Below are positions 36,871-45,923 of a stretch of 64,000 nucleotides of DNA, piece after piece. The notes below the pieces were generated by a model that searched no databases, was not told the DNA's origin, and saw nothing but the letters and a program-made list of their open reading frames with translations. Source of the stretch: Facklamia sp050409585 (GTDB lineage Bacteria; Bacillota; Bacilli; Lactobacillales; Aerococcaceae). Position 1 is the first letter of the stretch, and each line of letters starts with the position of its first letter. The stretch spans positions 62,001-126,000 of the forward strand of contig NZ_JBNUPE010000001.1 in assembly GCF_050409585.1 (NCBI RefSeq), in the 5' to 3' direction. The translations under genes were made by a program, and so were the position numbers.

Positions 36871-36895
36871 TTTAATCGACCCCCCAATCTTATTT

Positions 36896-36910
36896 TGTGA
36901 GTTTTTCACT
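36896..36910 (+). promoter_or_regulatory. CRP/FNR-like half-sites at the oppA promoter
   Basis: TGTGA-N5-TCACT, overlapping the -35 region of the probable oppA promoter (-10 TATATT at 36920-36925). A similar TGTGA-N6-TCACT occurs in the dpp leader at 58803-58818. Confidence 0.4.
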
Positions 36911-36951
36911 TATCTATGTTATATTAAAGAAAAATTAAAAAGGAGCGGCTT

Positions 36952-38586
36952 ATGAAAAATAAACTATTCAAATTTATAACGATTTCTATCGCAGTTACTG
37001 GTCTTCTCATAGGAAATCTTGCGCCGATATCAGCTCAAGAAATAGATCCCAATGTCGAACAAAAATTATCTATTATGTCGATTGGAGAACTAGCAACTCT
37101 AGACGCTATGCTTTATAATGATACCCCATCTTCAGATATGATCGGACAAATTTTTGAAGGACTTTACCGTGTTTCAACTGGTAGTGAAGTCGAATTGGGG
37201 CAAGCTGAAAATGTCGATATCTCTGAAGACGGTTTAACCTATACTTTCACCTTAAGAGATGGTTTAACTTGGTCTAATGGTGACCCTGTTACAGCTAACG
37301 ATTATGTCTTTACTTATCAAAGATTAGTCGATCCGAATAACGCCAATACCTCTTCTTCTGTTGAAGTGTTTAAAAACGCTAGCAAAGTTCGTAATGGTGA
37401 AGCTGAACTTTCTGATTTAGGAGTGACTGCTCCTGATGAAAAAACTTTGGTAATTGAGTTAGAATATCCAGCTCCATATCTACCAAAATTACTCACAGGT
37501 TCTCGTTTTATGCCAGTTAACCAAAAGGTAGTTGAAGAAAAAGGTCAAGCTTATGGAACAAGCGCAGACAGTATTGCTATGAATGGTCCTTTCCTCATTG
37601 AAGGATGGGAAGGAACCAGTTTAGAATGGAAATTGATTAAAAACCCAAATTACTGGGATGCTGAAAAGGTCTTTTTAGAAGAAGTCCTAGTGTCTGTTGT
37701 TAAGGAAACAGGAACCGGAGCTGACTTATTTGACGCCGGCGAACTAGACTATACTATCTTGAATGATCAATTTGTAGGACAATACAATGGCGCTGATTTC
37801 TTCAACCAGATTCCTAAAGCAACTGTCGGACACCTACAGTTCAATGCCACCAAAGAACCAACCAATAATATTGCTTTGCGTAGGGCCATTATTCAAGCGA
37901 TTGATAAAGACACTTATACCCAGTCAGTCATTCAAGATGGGTCAACTTCTTTAAACGGTTTCGTTCCTTCAGGATTTGATGTAAATGATGAAGGCGTGGA
38001 TTACCGTGAAGAAGCGGGTGAAATGCTTACATTCGATATTGAGGCAGCTCAAAAAGATTGGGAAACAGCTCAAAAAGAATTAGGACAAGATAATATTGAG
38101 TTACAATTACTAATTTCTGACTCAGATTTAGCTAGTCGTACAGCTGAGTATATTCAAGCTCAATTAATGCAAAATCTTCCCGGATTAACGATTACAATTC
38201 GTTCTGTCCCTCTACAAAATCGTTTAGAATTACAAAGATCACTTGATTTCGATATCTTCTATGGAACTTGGGCTCCAGACTATCAAGATGCGATCAACTT
38301 TGTAGAACAAATGGAATCAGACGGAGGCATCAACTTTGGTCAATACTCCAATGAGAAAGTGGATCAATTAATTGATCAAGCCAGAAACGAGTTTGCCAAT
38401 GACCCAGAAAAACGTCGTCAAGCTCTTATTGAAGCAGAAAAGATTGCCGTCGCTGATGAAGCTTCTCAGTCTTCATTCTATCAAGCATCTACTACCTACT
38501 TATTGGATACTAACGTAAAAGGCTTCGAAGTTTTACCATTTGGTCGAACAATCAATTTAAGAACTGCATATCGAACTGCAGAGTAA
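36952..38586 (+). CDS. oppA: peptide ABC transporter substrate-binding protein, no lipobox
   Basis: OppA-type oligopeptide-binding protein, 544 residues, cluster C fold. The mature start carries the family segment for peptide-backbone contacts (ATLDAMLYND) and GLTWSNGDPVTANDYVFTY. The signal peptide ends APISA/QEIDP with no cysteine, so it is predicted secreted, not lipid-anchored. AAGGAG upstream of the ATG. Separated from oppBCDF by a terminator, a pseudogene and ~770 nt, yet likely the partner of that transporter. Confidence 0.93.
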   Translation: MKNKLFKFITISIAVTGLLIGNLAPISAQEIDPNVEQKLSIMSIGELATLDAMLYNDTPSSDMIGQIFEGLYRVSTGSEVELGQAENVDISEDGLTYTFTLRDGLTWSNGDPVTANDYVFTYQRLVDPNNANTSSSVEVFKNASKVRNGEAELSDLGVTAPDEKTLVIELEYPAPYLPKLLTGSRFMPVNQKVVEEKGQAYGTSADSIAMNGPFLIEGWEGTSLEWKLIKNPNYWDAEKVFLEEVLVSVVKETGTGADLFDAGELDYTILNDQFVGQYNGADFFNQIPKATVGHLQFNATKEPTNNIALRRAIIQAIDKDTYTQSVIQDGSTSLNGFVPSGFDVNDEGVDYREEAGEMLTFDIEAAQKDWETAQKELGQDNIELQLLISDSDLASRTAEYIQAQLMQNLPGLTITIRSVPLQNRLELQRSLDFDIFYGTWAPDYQDAINFVEQMESDGGINFGQYSNEKVDQLIDQARNEFANDPEKRRQALIEAEKIAVADEASQSSFYQASTTYLLDTNVKGFEVLPFGRTINLRTAYRTAE

Positions 38587-38626
38587 ATCTATAATAAATG
38601 AAACTCTAAACTTTCTTTATTAAAAT

Positions 38627-38677
38627 AATTAGGCTACCTAGCTGTGGAAGATCCACTACCAGGTAGCCTAATTTTCG
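38627..38677 (+). terminator. oppA terminator
   Basis: AATTAGGCTACCT / AGGTAGCCTAATT stem (13 bp), then TTTTCGG. Confidence 0.85.
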
Positions 38678-38736
38678 GTATTTATCATCCGTTCAATAGA
38701 TACCAACCTGCTCAACTTCCGTTAGGAATCTCTTTT

Positions 38737-39000
38737 TTAAGAATAGCTAATATTATCTAACATACCATGTGATTGAATCACAAGCATCTCTCTTGGCTCA
38801 AGATTTACCACAAATAATGCCTGCTTCCCTTCAATTTCAGCTTTAGGATATTCTCCTTCTTGCTAAAGTATTACGTTCAAAGTCGTCAAAGGTCACTAAC
38901 TTATCCGATTGTTTAATAGCTTCTACTCAACGAATTCTAGCTATCGGATATCTGTTCTATCTAAATCTTTGAGACAAATCGCTTTCTTAATATCACCCAT
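38737..39000 (-). pseudogene. decayed tRNA-binding (CsaA/EMAP-II type) domain gene
   Basis: From the ATG at 39000 the minus strand reads MGDIKKAICLKDL, then breaks. Continuing across frames gives RVE-like VEAIKQSDKLVTFDDFER and then EIEGKQALFVVNLEPREML ending in SHGMLDNISYS. These match the OB-fold tRNA_bind domain (IVEVE.., GKQ..VVNL.PR) found in CsaA and at the end of MetG. At least two frameshifts and two stop codons lie inside. It disrupts the expected adjacency of oppA and oppB. Confidence 0.8.
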
Positions 39001-39147
39001 GTGTCACTCCCTTAAAATTAATCATTCTTTAATTATTTATGGTTCGAATAACAAATTTATTTAGTTTAAAAGCTTTAATTATTATTGGATTTTATCCATT
39101 TATCAAGTATTATACAAGCTAGATCATTAAACAGCCATGTAGTATTA

Positions 39148-39300
39148 TTAGCTAGAACTATTAATAGTCTGCCAATATTCTACTAAAGCTTTAAAATTTA
39201 ATGGCTTTCCATTATAAATTTTTGACTCTATCAGCTCATGAAGTGGATAATTCTTACTTAATTGTATTAAAATAAAAGATAATATAAGCAATAATGGCAT
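39148..39300 (-). CDS. possible 50-residue membrane peptide, doubtful
   Basis: A 50-codon frame from the ATG at 39300, with one hydrophobic helix (LLLILSFILIQL) and a polar tail ending VEYWQTINSSS. There is no ribosome binding site before the ATG and it lies in the gap beside the pseudogene, so it may be a gene remnant. Listed because the composition looks protein-like. Confidence 0.2.
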   Translation of the reverse strand: MPLLLILSFILIQLSKNYPLHELIESKIYNGKPLNFKALVEYWQTINSSS

Positions 39301-39356
39301 GATTGACACAAAAGGGTTTATACTGTTTAACTTTAAAATACGAAAGGTGGATAACC

Positions 39357-40298
39357 ATGAATTCCTACACAAAATTTATAATCCGGCGTGTTTTTTATAT
39401 GTTAATTACGCTTTGGATTATTATTTCCGTTACCTTTTTCCTCTTACAGTTCTTACCTGGTTCCCCTTTTGCCAATCAAGATCTTTTAACCGAGACCCAA
39501 CTTCAACTTTTAAATGAAAAATATGGTCTCAACCAACCTTTACTTGTTCGCTATTTTTCCTACTTAGCAAATATATTAAAAGGGGATTTAGGGGTGTCCT
39601 TTCAATATAATAACTTACCTGTTACTAAAATTATTTTAGATCGAGCCGGCCCCTCTATGATTTTAGGAGCTCAAGCCATGGGTTTTGGTGTGGTAATTGG
39701 AACTATCTTAGGAATGATTGCAGCTGTTAAACAAAACACTTGGATCGATACCTTCACCTCCGTTTTTGCTATTGGCGGAAGATCTGTTCCCAACTTTGTT
39801 TATGCTGTGGTCCTTCAATTTCTGTTTGCTGTTTGGCTAGATTGGCTACCAATTGCTTTCTGGCGTGACGGCTATGCCTCAACTATTCTTCCAAGTCTTG
39901 CTTTAGCCATTTCACCTATGGCAGAGTCTGCGCGTTTCGTTCGAACTGAGATGATTGAAGTGCTTCACTCTGACTATATTGAATTAGCAACCGCTAAAGG
40001 CTTTTCAAAATTTTATATAGTTACTAAGCATGCGCTGCGTAATGCGATTATACCTCTATTAACAATAGTAGGACCCATGACAGCAGCTGCCATGACCGGC
40101 TCACTGGTAATTGAACAAATTTTTTCAATTCCTGGAATTGGTGAGCAGTTTACCAAGTCAATTTTAGTGAATGACTACCCAACCATTATGGGAATTACAA
40201 TTATGTATTCTGTCTTATTAGTTGTTATTATTTTAATCGTCGATATTCTATACGGCTTTATAGATCCTAGAATGCGACAAGTTGAAGGAGGTGGCTAG
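39357..40298 (+). CDS. oppB: peptide ABC transporter permease OppB
   Basis: 313 residues, six transmembrane helices, BPD_transp_1 family. Start at 39357 with AAAGGTGG 6 nt upstream. The TMD begins FIIRRVFYMLITLWIIISVT; the cytoplasmic coupling loop (LATAKGFSKFYIV) and the terminal YGFIDPRMR are typical of OppB/DppB. First gene of oppBCDF. Confidence 0.93.
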   Translation: MNSYTKFIIRRVFYMLITLWIIISVTFFLLQFLPGSPFANQDLLTETQLQLLNEKYGLNQPLLVRYFSYLANILKGDLGVSFQYNNLPVTKIILDRAGPSMILGAQAMGFGVVIGTILGMIAAVKQNTWIDTFTSVFAIGGRSVPNFVYAVVLQFLFAVWLDWLPIAFWRDGYASTILPSLALAISPMAESARFVRTEMIEVLHSDYIELATAKGFSKFYIVTKHALRNAIIPLLTIVGPMTAAAMTGSLVIEQIFSIPGIGEQFTKSILVNDYPTIMGITIMYSVLLVVIILIVDILYGFIDPRMRQVEGGG

Positions 40299-41369
40299 AT
40301 GCCAATCGAAAATTCTTTAAATACGGCGAATAATGCCTCAACAAAACACACAGCGGATATAGATCCAAAGCTCTTTCAACCGAAAATTTCTATCCAAAGT
40401 GAAGACAACGAAAAGATTGAAGCCCCTTCACTGAACTTTCTACAAGATTCATGGCGGAGATTAAAAAAGAATAAAGGTGCTATGATTTCACTCTTTTTCG
40501 TTATTTTAATTCTACTTCTTGCTATTTTAGCCCCATGGATTGCACCCGCTTCACCGTTCCAACAAAATCCAGCTCAAGCAAACCTCCCTCCTAAAATACC
40601 AGGTTTAGAAGATTTTTCATGGTTTAGTGGTAAAAGTGTCAACCGAGGTGGTGCTTTGACTGATGCCTATCAAAATGCCAATGTGGCTGAGGGAACCTAC
40701 TACTATCTTGGAACAGATGGTTTAGGTCGTGACCTCCTCTCACGTATTTTATATGGAACTCGAATTTCACTTTTAGTCGCATTTATTGCTGTTCTAATCA
40801 ATGTCATTATCGGTGTAACCTATGGCATGATATCTGGTTGGCTAGGCGGTAAGGTAGATACACTGATGCAAAGAATACTGGAAATTATTTCAGGTGTTCC
40901 CAATTTAGTAATCGTTGTTCTGATGCTTTTAGTATTGCAGCCCGGTTTACTATCTATTATTATTACGATTGCTCTCACCTCTTGGATATCAATGTCCCGG
41001 GTGGTAAGAGCGCAAACACTTCGTTTAAAACAACAAGAATATGTCTTAGCTGCTAAGGTATTAGGCCAATCGACTGGCAAGATTCTATTAAAACATATCC
41101 TTCCCAATATGTTAGGAATTATTATTGTCCAAATGATGTTTGCTATACCATCTGCCATCTTCTTTGAAGCTTTTTTAAGTTTCATCGGGATTGGAATCCC
41201 TGCACCCAACGCTTCCTTAGGAACTTTATTGAGTGAAGGTTACAAGACTTTTCGCTTTTTACCCCATTTAATGTGGTATCCAGCAGCTGTTATCTCATTA
41301 ATCATGTTGTCCTTTAACTTATTAGCAGATGGACTGCGTGATGCTTTTGATCCCAAAATGAAAGAGTAG
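40299..41369 (+). CDS. oppC: peptide ABC transporter permease OppC
   Basis: 356 residues. OppC-type N-terminal extension with a first TM, a large extracellular loop (residues ~100-140), then TMs and the coupling loop (AAKVLGQSTGKILLKH). The characteristic LGTDGLGRDLLSRILYGTRISL segment is present, as is the C-terminal LLADGLRDAFDPKMKE. ATG abuts the oppB stop. Confidence 0.94.
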   Translation: MPIENSLNTANNASTKHTADIDPKLFQPKISIQSEDNEKIEAPSLNFLQDSWRRLKKNKGAMISLFFVILILLLAILAPWIAPASPFQQNPAQANLPPKIPGLEDFSWFSGKSVNRGGALTDAYQNANVAEGTYYYLGTDGLGRDLLSRILYGTRISLLVAFIAVLINVIIGVTYGMISGWLGGKVDTLMQRILEIISGVPNLVIVVLMLLVLQPGLLSIIITIALTSWISMSRVVRAQTLRLKQQEYVLAAKVLGQSTGKILLKHILPNMLGIIIVQMMFAIPSAIFFEAFLSFIGIGIPAPNASLGTLLSEGYKTFRFLPHLMWYPAAVISLIMLSFNLLADGLRDAFDPKMKE

Positions 41370-41377
41370 GTGACTTC

Positions 41378-42448
41378 ATGAATAAGGCTATCATTCAAAT
41401 TAAAGACTTAAATATTTCCTTCAAAACCTTTGCTGGCCAATTAAAAGCTATTCGTGGAATCAACTTATCCTTGTATGCCGGTGAAACATTAGCAATTGTT
41501 GGCGAATCAGGCTCAGGTAAATCAGTAACCACACGTGCATTGATGGGGCTTCTAGCTAAAAATGCGACCATTGAAGCAGGCGAAGTGATATTTGAAAAAC
41601 GAGACCTTTTAAAATTATCTAAAAAAGAAATGGAAGCTATACGTGGTAGCAAAATTGCCATGATTTTTCAAGATCCAATGACCGCCCTCAATCCTACCCT
41701 AACCATCGGAAGACAAATTACTGAAGTTTTAATTCGTAAACGCGGTTTTAATCACTCACAAGCGCGTAAAGAAGCCATTAACCTTTTGGATTTATGTGGA
41801 ATTGTTCAATCAGAGAAAAGAATTAATCAGTATCCACATCAATTTTCAGGTGGTCAAAGACAGAGGATTGTGATAGCGATTGCTTTAGCGGGAGATCCTG
41901 AAGTGCTTATTGCCGATGAGCCCACAACTGCTTTAGATGTAACCATTCAAGCACAAATCATTGAATTACTTAAAAAAATTCAACAAGAAAAGAATATGAC
42001 CATTATCTTTATCACTCATGATTTGGGTGTGGTTGCCAATGTAGCAGACCGAATTGCCGTTATGTATGCGGGTAAAATCGTTGAAATAGGGACAGTGGAT
42101 GATATTTACTACCATTCTCAACATCCCTATACCTGGGGACTTTTGACAGCTATGCCAACCATTTCCAAACAAGATCAATTATATGCTATCCCCGGTAGCC
42201 CACCTGACCTTTTAAATCCTCCTAAAGGAGATGCTTTCGCCTATCGGTCAGAATATGCTTTGGCTATCGATTTTGAGGAGGAACCGCCCATGTTTGAAGT
42301 CAAACCTGGGCATTATGCAGCCACTTGGTTACTCCACCCAATGGCTCCAAAAATGACCCCGCCAACTGCTATCTTAGAAAGATATCAACGTTGTCGAAAA
42401 AAGCAGTCACAGACCGATAAGAGTGGAATGGAGGAGCATTATGAATAA
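41378..42448 (+). CDS. oppD: peptide ABC transporter ATP-binding protein OppD
   Basis: 356 residues. Walker A GESGSGKSV, signature FSGGQRQRIV, Walker B VLIADEPTTALD. The C-terminal region found in oligopeptide ATPases is present, but it lacks the four-cysteine Fe-S motif common in OppD. AGTAGGTGA upstream. Overlaps oppF by 8 nt. Confidence 0.93.
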   Translation: MNKAIIQIKDLNISFKTFAGQLKAIRGINLSLYAGETLAIVGESGSGKSVTTRALMGLLAKNATIEAGEVIFEKRDLLKLSKKEMEAIRGSKIAMIFQDPMTALNPTLTIGRQITEVLIRKRGFNHSQARKEAINLLDLCGIVQSEKRINQYPHQFSGGQRQRIVIAIALAGDPEVLIADEPTTALDVTIQAQIIELLKKIQQEKNMTIIFITHDLGVVANVADRIAVMYAGKIVEIGTVDDIYYHSQHPYTWGLLTAMPTISKQDQLYAIPGSPPDLLNPPKGDAFAYRSEYALAIDFEEEPPMFEVKPGHYAATWLLHPMAPKMTPPTAILERYQRCRKKQSQTDKSGMEEHYE

Positions 42449-43331
42449 GCATGCACCTATTCTACAAGTTAAGCACTTGAAACAATACTACCACCAAGGA
42501 ACTGATAAGGAAGTCAAAGCGGTAGACGATGTTTCCTTTGAAATCTTTCCTGGAGAAACTTTTGGGTTAGTTGGAGAATCAGGTTCTGGTAAATCAACGA
42601 TTGGCAAAGCAATTGTTAACCTCTATCAACCGACCAGTGGTGAAATTATCTTTCAAGACAAAGCTTTATCGAGTAGCTACAACAAAAAGGAACGTTTGAA
42701 ATTCCATAAAGAAATTCAGATGATTTTCCAAGACCCTTATGCTTCTTTAAATCCTCGTATGAAGGTTCGTGATATTATTGCTGAAGGCATTGATATTCAT
42801 GGACTCGCACAATCAAAAGAGGAAAGAGACGAAAAAGTCAATCGACTCTTAGAAGATGTAGGGCTCAATATTGATCACGCTGGTCGCTATCCTCATGAAT
42901 TTTCTGGCGGTCAACGTCAACGTATTGGGATAGCACGAGCTTTAGCAGTTGAACCAAAATTCATTGTTGCCGATGAACCGATATCAGCTTTAGATGTTTC
43001 CATTCAAGCTCAAGTGGTCAATTTATTACAAGAACTAAAAGAATCAAGAGGACTAACCTATCTCTTTATTGCCCATGATTTATCCATGGTTAAATATGTC
43101 AGTGATCGCATTGCCATTATGAACCGTGGTCGGATTTTAGAGTTAGCCGAAGCTGAGGAATTGTATGCAAACCCTTTACATGCCTATACCCAGTCCTTAC
43201 TCTCAGCAATTCCTTTACCAGATCCTGATTACGAACGTCAACGTCAACGTATTCATTATCAGGTTGATCCAGAAAAGTTGGCTGAAGAGATCCTTAAAGA
43301 AGTCAAACCTAATCACTGGCTTGCTCAATAA
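42441..43331 (+). CDS. oppF: peptide ABC transporter ATP-binding protein OppF
   Basis: 296 residues from the ATG at 42441, with TGGAGGAGC upstream. Walker A GESGSGKST, an intact FSGGQRQRIG signature and FIVADEPISALDVS. Shorter than the dpp partner at 53.2 kb, lacking that protein's Cys-rich tail. Last gene of the operon, ended by a strong bidirectional hairpin. Confidence 0.93.
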   Translation: MNKHAPILQVKHLKQYYHQGTDKEVKAVDDVSFEIFPGETFGLVGESGSGKSTIGKAIVNLYQPTSGEIIFQDKALSSSYNKKERLKFHKEIQMIFQDPYASLNPRMKVRDIIAEGIDIHGLAQSKEERDEKVNRLLEDVGLNIDHAGRYPHEFSGGQRQRIGIARALAVEPKFIVADEPISALDVSIQAQVVNLLQELKESRGLTYLFIAHDLSMVKYVSDRIAIMNRGRILELAEAEELYANPLHAYTQSLLSAIPLPDPDYERQRQRIHYQVDPEKLAEEILKEVKPNHWLAQ

Positions 43332-43339
43332 ACTAAACA

Positions 43340-43378
43340 AAAATCACCATTGAATAAGTTTATTCAATGGTGATTTTA
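43340..43378. terminator. bidirectional terminator between opp and the glycerate genes
   Basis: Perfect 16-17 bp stem AAAATCACCATTGAATA / TATTCAATGGTGATTTT with a tiny loop. Serves the convergent operons on both sides. Confidence 0.9.
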
Positions 43379-43389
43379 CTTTTAACTCT

Positions 43390-44513
43390 TTAATAGTTGA
43401 CAAACAGCTTGGCTACTGCTGTTAAATTTTCCTCTGTATGAGTTAGTAGGTCTTGCAAGGAGCTTGGCCCAGGCGTAATACTCAAAATCGCATCAAAGCC
43501 TAACTGATATAAGATTTCAATATCATTTCTGACAGAACCACATAATGCGATCACTTTCGACCGGAAAGCTACTTGTTTAGCTAATTGCATGACTCCAAAA
43601 GGGGTTTACCGTATTGCGTTTGAAAGTCAATCTGACCCTCTCCTGTAAAACAAATATCGACATCTTGTAAAGCTGTCTTCAAATTGACTGTTTCTATAAC
43701 AATATCGATGCCTCTTTTATGTTTTGCAGAAGTAAATGCTAATAATCCTGCCCCTAACCCACCAGCAGCCCCAGAACCAGCAATATGAGCCACTTCACGA
43801 TTCAAGTCACGATAAATAAGGCGTGAGAAATGTTCAAGATTCGCATCAAGCTTTTCAATCATTTCTGGACTTGCCCCTTTTTGCGGACCGACTACAGCCG
43901 AAGCTCCTTGCGGACCACACAGCGGATTATTGGCATCACAGGCAACCTTGAAGATAGCATGCTCTAGACCAGGATGAATAGTCTGACAATCAATCCTATC
44001 CAAATGCGATAAGCCTTGGTTGCCGAAAGGAATCTCTTGACCTTCTATGTCTAATAAACGATAGCCTAAGGCTTGAGCCATACCGGCTCCCCCGTCATTC
44101 GTAGCAGACCCTCCAATCCCTAAAATAAATGAGCGAACTCCTCGATCTAGACATGCCTTAATGACTTGACCTGTTCCATAGGTTGATGTTAATAAAGGAT
44201 TACGATCTTCTTTTTCAATAAGATGAATGCCTGATGCACTGGCCATTTCAATTACGGCTGTTTTGCCATCTCCTAAAATACCATACCGGGCTTGAATTTT
44301 TTCTCCTAAAGGTCCCTGCACTTCGACTGTATAATAAACTCCCTGACTCGCATCAATCAAGGCTTCAGTGGTACCTTCACCTCCATCTGCCATCGGAAGC
44401 TGAAGAATTTCTGCTTGAGGAAAGACTTGTTGCACACCTTTTTTTATAGCCTGGCAAGCATGTTTTGCCGAAACCGCTTCTTTAAAAGAATCACAGGCCA
44501 TCACAATTTTCAT
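43390..44513 (-). pseudogene. garK: glycerate kinase with a frameshift
   Basis: Glycerate kinase family, two-domain fold of ~370 residues. The N-terminal frame (44513 to 43581) carries the P-loop-like GIGGSATNDGGAGMA segment and the FTGEGQID motif. It ends prematurely after GKPLLESCN. The next frame resumes with MQLAKQVAFRSKVIALCGSVRND to the end at 43390. One base missing in the A/C-rich run at 43597-43608 restores the expected GKTPFGVM. Either a pseudogene or a homopolymer read error. Co-operonic with the GntP-type permease 9 nt upstream. Confidence 0.88.
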
Positions 44514-44521
44514 TAATTTTA

Positions 44522-45793
44522 CTAACCTCCTAAAATGCCATAGATACTGGTTGAAACAATAGTTAAAACGAAACCTACTAATGATTCATATGGAATTAGT
44601 TTTAGACATTCTTTAAAATCGGCTGATACGGATCCTCCTGTCGCGTGGAAGAATGAACCATGAGGTAAATGGTCTAATACTGTCGCCCCTGCGTGTAACA
44701 TAGCAGCTCCACTGATAGGAGAAACACCTGACGAGAGAATAGTTGGTGAAAAAACAGCTGAGCCAACTGCCGATCCTGAAGTAGTCGAAGCGGTCGCCGC
44801 ACTCATAAAAATTCCTGCTAAAGGTGCTAAAAGATAGGCAGGTAAACCTAAAGAGTCTAGACTATTAGTAAGGACATCTCCTAAAGTAGAATTGGTAATC
44901 ACTCCTGCGATTAAACCTGTTCCTAAAAGGATAATAGCCACATTAATCATCTTACTTAAACCATATTGAGTATATTCTTGTAAGTGCTTAACATGTCCCA
45001 CCATTATCAAGCCAAAAAGACCTCCCAGAGGAAGAGCCAACATAGGATCAATCATTATATTAAACAAGGGGCGTAAAGATAGTAAAACAATCGCTAAAAT
45101 AGGTCCTGACAAGGCTTTCCATAAATAAGGTAAATTTTCTGCTGTTTGATCGTCTCTTGAAGTTCCTGTTTGTTCAATTTGACTGCCTTTATTAATTAAT
45201 CGTTTGGCTAGCCAAGCTGTAAACATCACCCCAATCAAGGCTGGAATAAGACCAGCTAACATGACTTGAGTTAAGGAAACACCAAAACCATCGGAAACAG
45301 CAATAGAGTTAGGATTTGGTGAAATAATATTACCTGATTTGCCGCCACCAATCATAGCCATCAAAAGTGCAGTCCGTGAATAACCCAATTCTTTACCAAT
45401 CTCTAAAGCGATAGGCGCAACCGTTATGACAGATATATCAATAAAAACCCCCACAAAAGTTAAAATCATAGTAGCAAGTGCGATCGCTAATAAAGCTCTT
45501 TCGCTTCCCAAACCCTTAATAATAGCATGGGCAATGGCAGCTGCCGAACCTGTCTTAATTAAAACACCTGCAAGGATTCCAGCTGCTAGTATCCTTAAGA
45601 TAGAGGTAATCATGCCTTGCGCACCATTTGTCATGAGACTGATGGTTTCACTTAGATTCGCTCCTCCTAATAATCCTCCGAATAAAGCGCCGATAAATAA
45701 AGCATAAAAAACTGGAAACTTTTTAAAGATTAATAAGATAGCCAATAATAGACCTAACAAAGCGCCGATAGCCGTTACTGTTACTACTTCCAT
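44522..45793 (-). CDS. GntP-family gluconate/glycerate-type permease
   Basis: 423 residues, about 12 hydrophobic segments, GntP family. Characteristic repeats with GGGKSGNIISPNPN and TASTTSGSAVG are present; the former is a conserved permease loop. Paired with glycerate kinase, so glycerate is the likely substrate, though related permeases carry gluconate. Behind a good promoter at 45827-45855. With the kinase broken, the pathway may be inactive. Confidence 0.88.
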   Translation of the reverse strand: MEVVTVTAIGALLGLLLAILLIFKKFPVFYALFIGALFGGLLGGANLSETISLMTNGAQGMITSILRILAAGILAGVLIKTGSAAAIAHAIIKGLGSERALLAIALATMILTFVGVFIDISVITVAPIALEIGKELGYSRTALLMAMIGGGKSGNIISPNPNSIAVSDGFGVSLTQVMLAGLIPALIGVMFTAWLAKRLINKGSQIEQTGTSRDDQTAENLPYLWKALSGPILAIVLLSLRPLFNIMIDPMLALPLGGLFGLIMVGHVKHLQEYTQYGLSKMINVAIILLGTGLIAGVITNSTLGDVLTNSLDSLGLPAYLLAPLAGIFMSAATASTTSGSAVGSAVFSPTILSSGVSPISGAAMLHAGATVLDHLPHGSFFHATGGSVSADFKECLKLIPYESLVGFVLTIVSTSIYGILGG

Positions 45794-45826
45794 TTCCCCA
45801 CTCCTAATTGATTATTGAATGGCTTC

Positions 45827-45855
45827 ATTATATTGTTTCTTAATATCTTTGCCAA
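45827..45855 (-). promoter_or_regulatory. promoter of the glycerate operon
   Basis: TTGGCA (45850-45855), 17 nt, TATAAT (45827-45832) on the minus strand, ~35 nt before the permease start. Confidence 0.8.
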
Positions 45856-45884
45856 TCTTATCAGCCAATCAGTGACTATATAAA

Positions 45885-45918
45885 AAGACAGCTTCAAAAG
45901 AGAAGCTATCTTTTTCTA
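45885..45918 (-). terminator. terminator of the DUF4767 gene
   Basis: Stem AAAAAGACAGCTTC / GAAGCTATCTTTTT (one mismatch), just past the stop codon at 45924. Confidence 0.8.
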
Positions 45919-45923
45919 ATGAT

